Below are positions 1 through 7,573 of a stretch of 8,574 nt of DNA, piece after piece. The notes beneath the pieces were generated by a model that was not told the DNA's origin, ran no database searches, and saw only the letters and a list, made by a program, of their open reading frames with translations. Both the position numbers and the translations under genes were made by a program. Origin of the DNA: STC-113 sp964553745. GTDB lineage: Bacteria; Patescibacteriota; Gracilibacteria; BD1-5; UBA2023. The stretch's first letter is position 1. The number at the start of each line of letters is the position of its first letter. Location of the stretch: positions 1-8,574 of the forward strand of contig CAZKLD010000028.1 in the NCBI GenBank assembly GCA_964553745.1, written 5' to 3'.

Positions 1-88
1 TTGTCGCGAGGATCGCAAGGATCACTATTACTACGATCAGCTCTACGAGAGTGAATGCTCTGTTTTTTATTTTTTTAGATTTAAGCAT
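1..88 (-). CDS. Type IV pilin-like protein, N-terminal fragment (partial at window edge)
   Basis: Only the first 29 codons, read leftward from the ATG at 88, lie in the window. They begin with a short basic leader (MLKSKKIKNRA) followed by FTLVELIVVIVILAILAT, a class III (type IV prepilin) signal with Glu at +5 of the expected mature protein and a hydrophobic alpha1-N helix. Such proteins are inserted in the membrane, cleaved by a prepilin peptidase (PilD family) and assembled into a pilus or pseudopilus. The helix matches the two plus-strand pilins in this window residue for residue, so this is a third family member. The residue before the expected cleavage site is Ala instead of the usual Gly. 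The gene starts 48 bases after the stop of the AI-2E-family gene on the same strand. No Shine-Dalgarno sequence is visible. The C-terminal domain, and therefore any binding function, is outside the window. Confidence 0.85.
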   Translation of the reverse strand, partial: MLKSKKIKNRAFTLVELIVVIVILAILAT

Positions 89-136
89 AGTGACTTTAAT
101 TATTAATATTAAAGAGATTTTGCGCATCAAATCTTA

Positions 137-1375
137 TTAAATCTCATCTTCTGATTCATTGAATTTCTTTCTTCATGATCTGCTGAGACGGAGATCGGTT
201 TCTATATTCCTTTTGGTTTCGCTTTTCACTATTCTCATTCCAGCATAGGCTTTTCTGACTTTGGATATATAGGAGTCAAAGTCTTTCATCGCATCTATGA
301 TTATGTAGAAAATCGGTATTCATATAAGCAGTCATGCAAATCACACGAATTGCTCAGAGAGGACGAGAATTAGGAATGTTAGCGAGATAGGGAGCTCTGC
401 ATATGATGAAACGATTCTTGGATTAAGATAGTATGCTTCAATCATATGTATGATGGTCACCATCAGTATTATCTCTATGACCACAGGGATTCATCAGAAA
501 GAAAATCATATCATAATCATCGGAATCGCAGACAGGAACATTCATAAGACTGGGATCATTCAGAAAATGAATACGATTATGGCCAATGTGAAGATGTATG
601 GGAAAGTGCCCGCTCAGTGTACGAATGCTATCATATAAAGGCTGATGACTGTCAAGATGGTGTTGACGAATGATATAAGGCTCTGAGCCTTAAAAATGAG
701 TCAGAATCCGTTTGATATCTTACCGAAGATAATTGCATATTCGTTGTATAGAAAAGCAAAATTTCATTTTTTCACTTCTTTAAGATAGGAGTTTATCTTT
801 ATCCTGTCTATGATGAAGACATAGCTCAAAATCAGTGCCACGACGAACTCAATGAACATGAGGCCGGCGCTCTTGAGATTTGCAATGAACTTAAGCACTA
901 TGTCATAGTTGCTCTGTGTCAGAAGAGTCTCGAGCGTTCATTTTATATCCTGCTTGAAATTCTTGATCTCCTCCAATTTATTTAACACATCTTTAACCTG
1001 AGTCGAAAGAAATGGAAGTGATTTTGGCAGATCAGTCAATTCTTGGATTATTTTTGGCAGCAGGTCTGAGATTGCAAATACTATCAGTCAGACAAACAGA
1101 AGATATAGGAATAGGACTATTGTATTTATGGAAAAAAGGAAGCCGAAGACGGACTTGAACCTTTTTGTTTCCATTTTTGATACTACGTACTTTGTCAGCT
1201 TAACATGCAGGAATTCTCAGAGGTTCAAGAAAAGGTATGAGAATAGGAATATGAGGAGAAAGAGCGGTATGAACTGCTTGAGAGCATAGACGGCCAGTAC
1301 CAGAAGCGCTATAGCGAAAATCTTCTGGAAGAAATATTTATTGAATACAAGTCTCGCAAATGAAGGGACTCTCAT
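137..1375 (-). CDS. AI-2E/PerM-family multi-pass membrane protein (UGA=Gly)
   Basis: With UGA read as Gly this is an uninterrupted 412-residue protein ending in TAA; about 15 of its 21 glycines are UGA. It has paired hydrophobic segments at about residues 19-50 and 76-103, a soluble amphipathic stretch at about 104-165, and further membrane segments at about 168-190, 230-255, 260-310 and 330-362. The C-terminal half has the family's recognisable features: FGMIPVLG near 271, YYLNPRIV at 315-322, and GFAGLLIGIPIFYIII at 345-360. Members of this family (also called UPF0118/PerM/YdiK-like) are inner-membrane exporters or antiporters. Only some have been linked to autoinducer-2, so the substrate is unknown here. 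The charged tail (370-412) is cytoplasmic by inference. The gene begins 45 bases after dnaX with no terminator between, so co-transcription is likely. The ATG is preceded by TTTAACTTC and has no Shine-Dalgarno. Confidence 0.92.
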
Positions 1376-1420
1376 GAAGTTAAAGGGGTTAATGTTAGTT
1401 TTAGAATTTAGTTGGGGGTT

Positions 1421-2938
1421 TTAGAATACGTCCATGACATCGGCCATGATATCGCTTGTATTTCCTCAGCCATCGAGCATCACAGAAACATTCGCATCAA
1501 GTGAAAAAAGCTCTTGCATTTTTTCACCGATATAGGCTCTTGTGTCAGGAGCGGCAATCTTGTCGAAATTGAATTTGTTGTTCACATATATCGACAATTC
1601 TCAATCCTTAAAGGACAGTTTGGACGATTTAAGACTCATCGCAACAAATCATTTTCATTTATCTTTCCTGATGCTGTCGATAAGAGTGTCTATCTCAAAT
1701 CTTTTTGCATTCTCAGAAACTTTCTTGACTTCTCTTACTGGAATTTCTTCCTCTATCGGTTCTATTGCTGCAACTGGCTCGTCTTTGATTTTCGCTTCTG
1801 ATATTGCTTGTACGGTTTCAATTTCTGGAATTTTTGCGGTAGATTCAACTTCTTTTGTCTTTTCTTGTGCTATAGCTCATCTCACTTCTTTCTTTATCTC
1901 AGGAACATATTCATCCTTGATAGGACCCTTGATTCAAGTGAGATATTTGATGAAGGAGAATTCAAGAAGCATGAATGTATTCGGCACGAATTTGAGCCGA
2001 GCATATATCTCTAGGAAAAGATCATATAGCTCCATATATTCCTTAACCTTATCCGGATTCTCTCAATTGAGCAGGAGATTATGCAGGTAAAAAGTCAGCT
2101 CTTCGAGGAATACCTTCACATCTATTCATTTTGTTTTGAGGAAATCAATATTCGCTATCGCTTCTTTTCTTGATTTATTAACCAGATTGGTGACGAGCTC
2201 TTTTAGGAATTCGTCTCAAACAAGCTGAAGATTGTCCTTAAGATAGTCCAATTTGAGATTTCACCCGATCGAATATTGCTCAAAAAATGCAATCGCGTCA
2301 CGGAGTCATCATCTTGAAAGTCTTGCAATCAGGCTAAGGGCTGGCTCTTCTGCTACGATATTCTCGGAATGCGCGATGAACTTAAGCCTATCGATTATAT
2401 CTTTTTCGGTGATTCTCTTGAAGTCGTATCTTTGCGTTCTGGAAATTATGGTTTCCGGAACTTTGTGGATTTCTGTTGTAGCAAGTATGAATTTCACATG
2501 GACAGGCGGCTCTTCTAGGGTTTTGAGAAGGGCATTGAATGCTCATTTTGATAGCCCGTGGACTTCATCTATGATATATACTTTGTATTTTGATTGGTTC
2601 GGTTGGAATTGAGCTTTTTCTATCAGGTCACGAATATTCTCGATTCAAGTGTTGGATGCGGCATCTATCTCTATGATATCAAGGAGTTCCTCTCTCTCAA
2701 ATGCCATGCAATTCGCACATTCCAGACATGGATTGCCGTCTTTCTTAAGATCCAGGCAATTCATTCATTTAGCCAAAATCCTGGCAGTTGTCGTTTTTCA
2801 TGTACCCCGGGAACCATAAAAAAGATAAGCTCATGCAAGCCTATTCTGCTCTAATGCGTTCTTCAATGAAATCTTCACGAATTCCTGTCATACTAATGAA
2901 TCGAAATCTTTTGGACGGTATTTTTGGTATAAGGACAT
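1421..2938 (-). CDS. dnaX: DNA polymerase III subunit gamma/tau, clamp-loader ATPase (UGA=Gly)
   Basis: This 505-residue protein, ending in TAA, is the ATPase of the replicative clamp loader, which loads the beta sliding clamp. Features in order: MSLYQKYRPKDFDSLVGQ at the start; Walker A GSRGTGKTT at 42-50; a zinc-binding Cys set C61, C71, C74, C77; IDAASNTGIENIRDL at 91-105; Walker B VYIIDEVHGLS at 120-130 followed by KGAFNALLKTLEEPP; sensor 1 ILATTE at 151-156; the arginine-finger segment SRTQRYDF at 166-173 (Thr where SRCQRF is usual); and sensor 2 GGLRDA at 210-215. A helical collar region follows, then a Glu/Lys-rich linker (about 345-410) and a short C-terminal domain (about 413-505). 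About 18 of 27 glycines are UGA, including the one just before the Walker A lysine. No obvious A-rich frameshift site for a separate gamma form was seen. The protein is shorter than E. coli tau. The start fits the canonical N-terminus. Confidence 0.97.
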
Positions 2939-3054
2939 CTAATGGAATTACAAGTTATAAATAAAGTATAAGTTAATGCAGCAGATAATCATTCACAGTT
3001 TATGGTTTTTTAGGGAAAATTCAAACCGTAATCAAATTTTATGGTCAAATAATT

Positions 3055-3582
3055 TTATCAGGCAAGATTGGCTTTGTTTAGATATTTTTCCCTAAATAGC
3101 GCCATAGAATGAGTGTCGTGGAATCTTCAGCCGAAAAACACCTCTTCTCTCAGGGTTCATTCTATCTCAAATCCAAGTTTGCGATAAAGCTTTATTGCAG
3201 TGATGTTTTCGCAATATACTCACAAATTCAGCTTATTGAGCTGCAATTTTCCGAATCCATATCCTACAAGCCAAGCGAACGCTTTCTCTCAATATCATAT
3301 TCATCTGTAATCATCATCTCAGATGGCAATGAATAAATCCGCATTCCTGTTCACTTTGCTGATATTCGACAGTCACATGAATCATATTGGATTCTCGTCA
3401 TCGCAAATAGTGAAAAATATCTTATTTTTAACTTTAATATAAGCATCGAACCATTTTTCCTGTTCCGCTTTTGTGGTTTTCTTGTTGGAATCATCTCAGA
3501 TATACTTGTTAACATTCTGATTATTCATCCATTTCACCCTGTAGGGGATATCGCTACGCAGATGTTTTCGTATTTTCAACAT
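3055..3582 (-). CDS. GNAT-family N-acetyltransferase, RimJ/RimL type (UGA=Gly)
   Basis: With UGA as Gly this frame gives 175 residues ending in TAA. The N-terminus (MLKIRKHLRSDIPYRVKWMN) and the order of elements match the Acetyltransf_3-like branch of the GNAT fold. These enzymes transfer an acetyl group from acetyl-CoA to an amine on a protein, amino sugar or small molecule. The acetyl-CoA-binding motif A is YRGIGYGEKA at 92-101, where all three glycines are UGA. It is followed by LNKLNLGVYCENITAIKLYRKLGFEIEG at 115-142, the typical strand-helix-GFE segment, and a C-terminal strand ending in THSMALF. About 11 of 16 glycines are UGA. The substrate cannot be told from sequence; RimI/RimL-like ribosomal modification or sugar acetylation are both possible. 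It lies 116 bases upstream of dnaX on the same strand and is divergent from the first pilin gene. No Shine-Dalgarno is seen. Confidence 0.9.
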
Positions 3583-3626
3583 ATTGATTCGGTTAATTTC
3601 TGGATATTCTAATTAAAAAAATTATT

Positions 3627-3655
3627 TTGACTAGTATGAAAAAATAAGTTACAAT
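3627..3655 (+). promoter_or_regulatory. Sigma70-type promoter for the LamG pilin gene
   Basis: A -35 box TTGACT (3627-3632) and a -10 box TACAAT (3650-3655) are separated by exactly 17 bases. The predicted start near 3662 gives a leader of about 32 bases before the ATG at 3694. The same box and spacing pattern precedes the second pilin gene, which strengthens the call. The region also separates this gene from the divergent GNAT gene. Confidence 0.7.
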
Positions 3656-3693
3656 TGTTCGTGACTCCATTTTATATTTAATGACCAAATAAC

Positions 3694-5256
3694 ATGAGGT
3701 ACACAAAAAACAACAAGGCCTTCACCCTAGTAGAGCTTATCGTAGTAATAGTGATACTTGCCATTCTCGCAACCATAGCATTCCTCTCTTTCTCATCCCA
3801 GTCAGGCTCTGCCCGGGATTCCACTCGCTTATCAGACATCTCATCCATCAAGAAATCAGTAGAGATGTACAATGTAAATGCCTGAACCTATCCGACTCCC
3901 GACTATGCATATTCATATACGTATTCCTGAGGAATAATCTGGAACCAATGAACCATCTGAGATTCCGCCTACAAGATGCTCCAGAAGAATCTCTCCAAGA
4001 AAGTGGTCGATCCCCTCAAATGATCAGAGTACGATTATTCCCTAGCTTCCAATAAAAGAGAATACCAAGTTGCCTGAAACTTCGAGAATCCGACTTCATT
4101 AGAAAGAAATTACAATCCTTTCGATTCCTCAAATCTCAGCCCTCAGCTCTCAGCTCTCTGATGAACTTGAGCGAACGTCTACATCTCATGAAACTACAAT
4201 TGAGTCATGCTCAAGGTATTCACTTGAAGCACCTATTATTTCGTGCCGACTCCTACTCTTTTCTGAATATGAACCTGAAGCACAGTCTATGACAATACTT
4301 TCTGAAGCTGAAAGGACTTGCTTCCTTGAGTGAACAATGCAGCTGTATTCGATTCCAGCAAAGTATACGCTAGCACATCATCGACCTGATTGTCTGCGGC
4401 TGAAGTTGAGAGTCTTATGGTGACAATACAATCCGCATATCTGACTTGAAATGTAAATACTCCTGCTGTCCAAGAAGTATTGGCTGCAACCTGAAGCGCG
4501 CTCACTGATCTTTGAGTTTGACTTGTGAAGAACAGCCTTTGAGGCTGAACTAGTACGGTTAGCCCAGACAATACTCTGAATTGTCCAACTTGAAATGTAT
4601 ATTCTTGAAGTGTAAGCAAATGCGTCCCTGATGCTGGTACGGTATTATTGATGCATTTCGATGATAATATCACAGACAGTGCAAAATGAAAAACCTGAAG
4701 TCCGTCGAATATAACTTATTGAACCTGAGTTTTCTGAAAAGCTGCTTATTTCAATTGATCAAGTTCAAGCATAAATATTCCGGATTCAACAGATTGGGAT
4801 TTCTGAACATGATCTTTTACTATGGAATTCTGGTATAAGGCAGAAGTGAACAGGGATAGTCAATGAATATTTTGTCAACAAACGGCAGCCATTGCCTGAG
4901 CTCCAGATTATAATAGACCCTTTTGTGTATTATTTAACAACAACTCGCTTTATGGTGGTAGCTTCAATGATTGAGCATACTCATTTTCATACAGTACTTG
5001 AGCTATCTTAAATCAATGGAAACATCTTGCTGTTGTAAGGAATTTAAACACATTCTCTATGTATTTGGATTGAAAACTGATAAAACAAGATACTAATGCG
5101 ATATCATTGGCCACATCTCTGGTAGATGTGTCAATCGGTAAGATATACTATAATTATAATAATTATTATTTTCAGTGATATATCGATGAGCTTCGAATTT
5201 CAAAATGAATAGCAAGATGGACTTCTGAATTCACGCCGCCAGCCGTTCCTTATTAA
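3694..5256 (+). CDS. Large type IV pilin-like protein with C-terminal LamG/ConA-like domain (UGA=Gly)
   Basis: With UGA as Gly this frame runs 520 residues to TAA; more than 40 of about 50 glycines are UGA. Residues 1-10 are a basic leader (MRYTKNNKA) before a prepilin helix FTLVELIVVIVILAILAT, with Glu at +5 and Ala at -1. Residues 30-190 are a pilin-type scaffold nearly identical to that of the next gene (SARDSTRLSDISSIKKSVEM and so on). Residues 190-285 are a middle segment of unknown fold ending in VKNSLGG. A short Cys pair (C297, C310) follows. Residues 316-520 resemble a laminin-G/concanavalin A-like (LamG_3) domain: LLMHFDD, KAAYFNGSSSSINIP, FTMEFWYKA, QWKHLAVVRN, MYLDGKL and the typical ending GYIDELRISKGIARWTSEFTPP. 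LamG domains often bind glycans or proteins, so a surface adhesin role is inferred. A hydrophobic prepilin helix suits processing by a prepilin peptidase. Own promoter and terminator suggest a monocistronic unit. Confidence 0.93.
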
Positions 5257-5273
5257 AAAATCTAAATAAAAAA

Positions 5274-5299
5274 ATCTTCCGTTTGCGGAAGATTTTTTT
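5274..5299 (+). terminator. Intrinsic terminator after the LamG pilin gene
   Basis: An 8-bp perfect stem (ATCTTCCG at 5274-5281, CGGAAGAT at 5286-5293) with a TTTG loop is followed by a T tract to 5299 and preceded by an A tract, so it could work in both directions. It starts 17 bases after the TAA of the upstream gene. The T tract overlaps the -35 box of the next promoter. Confidence 0.88.
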
Positions 5300-5326
5300 G
5301 ACTTTGAACAATTAATATACTAGAAT
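5298..5326 (+). promoter_or_regulatory. Sigma70-type promoter for the fibrinogen-like pilin gene
   Basis: A -35 box TTGACT (5298-5303) and a -10 box TAGAAT (5321-5326) are spaced by 17 bases, the same -35 box and spacing as the promoter of the first pilin. Transcription would start near 5333, about 23 bases before the ATG at 5356. Its first bases are the last Ts of the preceding terminator, so the two genes are insulated yet tightly packed. No Shine-Dalgarno sequence lies between -10 and ATG. Confidence 0.7.
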
Positions 5327-5355
5327 CTTTCTGCTTTTATAATTTTACTATAAAT

Positions 5356-7017
5356 ATGAATCTTACAAAAAACAACAACGCATTCACTTTAGTAGAGCTC
5401 ATCGTAGTCATAGTAATCCTGGCGATCCTTGCGACAATAGCATTCCTGTCTTTCTCATCGCAGTCAGGCTCTGCCAGGGATTCCACACGCCTTTCCGATA
5501 TCTCTTCTATAAAAAAATCCGTAGAGATGTACAATGTCAATGCCTGAACCTATCCGACTCCAGACTATGCCTATTCATATACATATTCCGGATGAACTAT
5601 CTGGAACCAATGAACTATCTGAGACTCAGCCTACAAGATGCTCCAGAAGAATCTCTCAAAGAAAGTGGTCGATCCCCTCAAATGATCAGAATATGATTAT
5701 TCACTCGCTTCAAATAAAAGAGAATACCAGGTAGCCTGAAACTTCGAGAATCCTACATCATTAGAAAGAAATTATAATCCTTTCGATTCCTCGTCTCTCA
5801 ATCCTAAGCTCTCAGCTCTCTGATGAACTGGCGCAAATGTATACATCTCATGAAATTATAACTGAGTCATGCTAAGAGTCTTCACATGAAGCACTTATTA
5901 CTATGTGCCGACACCGACACTTTTCTGAATTAATACGAACTGAACTTGAAATGTCGTTTTCGACAGTACAATGGGGTCTTGAAAAATACTGCTTTCTGGT
6001 ATCAATAATTTCGCAAATTACAAGGCTGACCAAGTGTATTCTTATGCATGAACCTCATTGTCGAACTCTGAGCTTTTGAACCTCATTGAAAAGATGCAGA
6101 TTGCATATTCCGGATCAAATATCACATCTCCATCTATTCAGACCATCTTAAGCTCAAGCTGAACTGCACTAACGGATTTAGCAAAATGATTTGTAAAGAA
6201 CAGCTTATGATGAGTTACTGCTGATGTAACATATTCTTGTGCATCAAATCCATGATATGCCAATGCCTCATTTTCAGCATGAACGCCGACAACAGCTAAT
6301 CAGTCTTGGGTGCAGTCAACCAATGCAAGCCTCGGATGTACATATGCCTGCACATGATGATGGACATGATCAAGCTGCAATATTCCTCCGCTTTGAGATA
6401 TGAGCAACCCTTGAGCAGCCTGCAATCTTATAAAATCTCAGAATCCTGCAGCTACAGACTGAGTTTATTGGATAAAGCCAGGTCCAAGTCCGAGTTATCA
6501 GGTATATTGTGATATGACAACCGACGGATGATGATGGACGAGAATCGCATATTGATCAAAGGCGAATGGAAGTGCCATCACTCTAGGCACAGCATGATAC
6601 AGCTGATCTCCTACTTGAGGATGAGATTTCAGCATCTGACTGACAAATTATAATGAATTGATCGCATCTCAGGGCAATGCTTATATTCAGTTATGAATCA
6701 AATGAACCGATGTGGATGGTATAAAGGCTTGGGAAATCTGATGATTTGAAAAGACAAAATTCAGAACAAATGAGATTTGATCATTGGTAAGCAGCTGTTC
6801 ATCTGCAATTTCAACCAATTCAGCAATCACATACACGATCTACAACAATTCAAAAACCGCAAAAAGAGGCTGGAGCAGTCAGAGATGTCATGAATCTTCA
6901 GCATCCGCAACAAGCCAATATTGATGAACATGATCGGATAGATTCTACTTCTACTTCAGTTGAATGTATATCAGAGATTCTTCAGATTATTCGGACGCAG
7001 AAATTTATATCAGATAA
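5356..7017 (+). CDS. Large type IV pilin-like protein with Cys-rich segment and fibrinogen-like YCD...GGGW domain (UGA=Gly)
   Basis: With UGA as Gly this frame gives 553 residues ending in TAA. The prepilin N-terminus and residues 1-190 differ from the upstream pilin at about nine positions. The middle segment (190-286) is related but diverged, and ends with the same KNSLGG. The C-terminal part is unrelated to the upstream LamG domain. First comes a Cys-rich, EGF-like stretch (CTYACTGGWTGSSC at 328-341). Then comes a segment CNLIKSQNPAATDGVYWIKP with YQVYCDMTTDGGGWTRIAYG at 381-400, the signature of bacterial fibrinogen-like YCDxxxxGGGW proteins, which continues to the end with C481 and C511. 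Two of the three glycines of GGGW are UGA. Fibrinogen-related domains commonly recognise sugars or acetyl groups, so a pilus-borne adhesin is inferred, not shown. The gene has its own promoter; the next terminator is 135 bases past the stop. Confidence 0.92.
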
Positions 7018-7021
7018 ATAT

Positions 7022-7048
7022 TTGACATTATCCTAAAATCATTATAGT
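7022..7048 (+). promoter_or_regulatory. Possible promoter in the gap after the second pilin
   Basis: A perfect TTGACA (7022-7027) is followed after 15 bases by TATAGT (7043-7048). The spacer is shorter than the 17 bases of the two pilin promoters, so this is weak. The 9-mer TTGACATTA recurs at 7064-7072. If active, it would make an RNA of roughly 125 bases ending at the terminator near 7181. Confidence 0.3.
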
Positions 7049-7151
7049 GTCTCTTACAACCACTTGACATTAAATCAGAATTATGCAGAGCTTAGAAATA
7101 AGATGACATCTGCGAAAGACGAAAAACCCCAACTGCAACTTAATGATTTCC

Positions 7152-7181
7152 AAAAGCCTGACTCACGAGTCAGGCTTTTTT
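7152..7181 (+). terminator. Intrinsic terminator 1 of a tandem pair
   Basis: A 12-bp perfect stem (AAAAGCCTGACT at 7152-7163, AGTCAGGCTTTT at 7168-7179) with a CACG loop is followed by a T run to 7181. It most likely ends transcription of the second pilin gene or of a short RNA started near 7055. The A and T flanks allow function on either strand. Confidence 0.9.
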
Positions 7182-7230
7182 ACGCCCACGAAAAGCATAC
7201 GGACAAAATATCGGCAAACAAAAAATGCAA

Positions 7231-7259
7231 AACCGGAACTCTCGAGTTCCGGTTTTTTT
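7231..7259 (+). terminator. Intrinsic terminator 2 of a tandem pair
   Basis: A 10-bp perfect stem (AACCGGAACT at 7231-7240, AGTTCCGGTT at 7245-7254), extended by flanking A/T pairs, has a CTCG loop and a T run to 7259. It lies about 50 bases beyond terminator 1. The double stop isolates the downstream small-protein/kinase pair from pilin transcription. Confidence 0.9.
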
Positions 7260-7344
7260 AACCCAGAAAAATACAAACCACCCTAAAGAGAGATGAGAAT
7301 CAGGACCGGGAACTGAGGGATTTTAAAAAATAACTTCAAGAAAC

Positions 7345-7551
7345 ATGAACACAAGAGCACAAGGGGAAAACTGCAGGATTGCAGAAGCTAGGGAAGAGGG
7401 CGGATGGACTACTATAAGCGCGGGAGGCTGGTCAGAATACATCAGGCCAGAAACATTTGAAAGACAAGAAAGGGATTGGGACAATGAAAAATGGAATAAG
7501 GCACTCAAAAGCACGAAGGAAAGAATAAACGAAACTCTAGAACAGAAATAG
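7345..7551 (+). CDS. Small hypothetical protein, 68 aa
   Basis: This 68-residue open frame from ATG to TAG belongs to no family I recognise. It is hydrophilic and highly charged, with four tryptophans, one cysteine and no signal peptide or membrane segment. The C-terminal half (about 36-68, ETFERQERDWDNEKWNKALK onward) is probably helical. All five of its glycines use GGN codons and none use UGA, unlike the genes to its left. Evidence that it is real: a stop codon only 22 bases before the kinase start, and a leader (TAACTTCAAGAAAC before ATG) almost the same as that of the kinase gene. It probably forms a two-gene operon with the kinase. Being short and without homology, it remains moderately certain; a leader peptide or small regulatory protein would be alternatives. 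Confidence 0.6.
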   Translation: MNTRAQGENCRIAEAREEGGWTTISAGGWSEYIRPETFERQERDWDNEKWNKALKSTKERINETLEQK

Positions 7552-7573
7552 CTTAAAACTTAACTTCAAAAAC

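Larger units (their letters stand above)
7018..7344. other. 327-base intergenic region between the second pilin and the small-protein gene
   Basis: No convincing gene is present. A TTG-initiated open frame of 65 codons (7064-7261) runs straight through both terminator hairpins and reaches into the T tract of the second, so it was not called. The region holds a doubled TTGACATTA, two tandem intrinsic terminators and an A/T-rich leader (7321-7344) for the next gene. No clear promoter was seen between the second terminator and the small-protein gene. Confidence 0.7.

Noticed and set aside
450..638. 62-codon plus-strand open frame
   Set aside because: It is antisense to the AI-2E-family gene and its translation is low-complexity Ile/Met-rich sequence typical of a shadow frame.
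137..1375. Naming the membrane protein as an AI-2 exporter
   Set aside because: The family is broad and mostly uncharacterised, and nothing here indicates quorum sensing. Only the family name is supported.
1542..2090. 182-codon plus-strand open frame
   Set aside because: It is the complement of the dnaX linker and C-terminal region. DnaX on the minus strand carries all family motifs.
3001..3030. Inverted repeat TATGGTTT/AAACCGTA as a terminator between the GNAT gene and dnaX
   Set aside because: It has an imperfect AT-rich stem with a G-T pair and no T tract on the minus strand.
3694..3885. Standard-code 63-residue pilins at 3694 and 5356 as complete small proteins
   Set aside because: The frame continues for more than 450 further codons with recognisable domains once TGA is read as Gly. 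The 63-residue products are artefacts of the wrong code.
4287..4673. 128-codon minus-strand open frame
   Set aside because: It overlaps the first pilin in antisense and shows no recognisable domain. It is open because TGA-rich plus-strand sequence lacks minus-strand stops.
7064..7261. 65-codon open frame between pilin and small gene
   Set aside because: It starts at TTG, reads through two strong terminator hairpins and ends in the T tract of the second.
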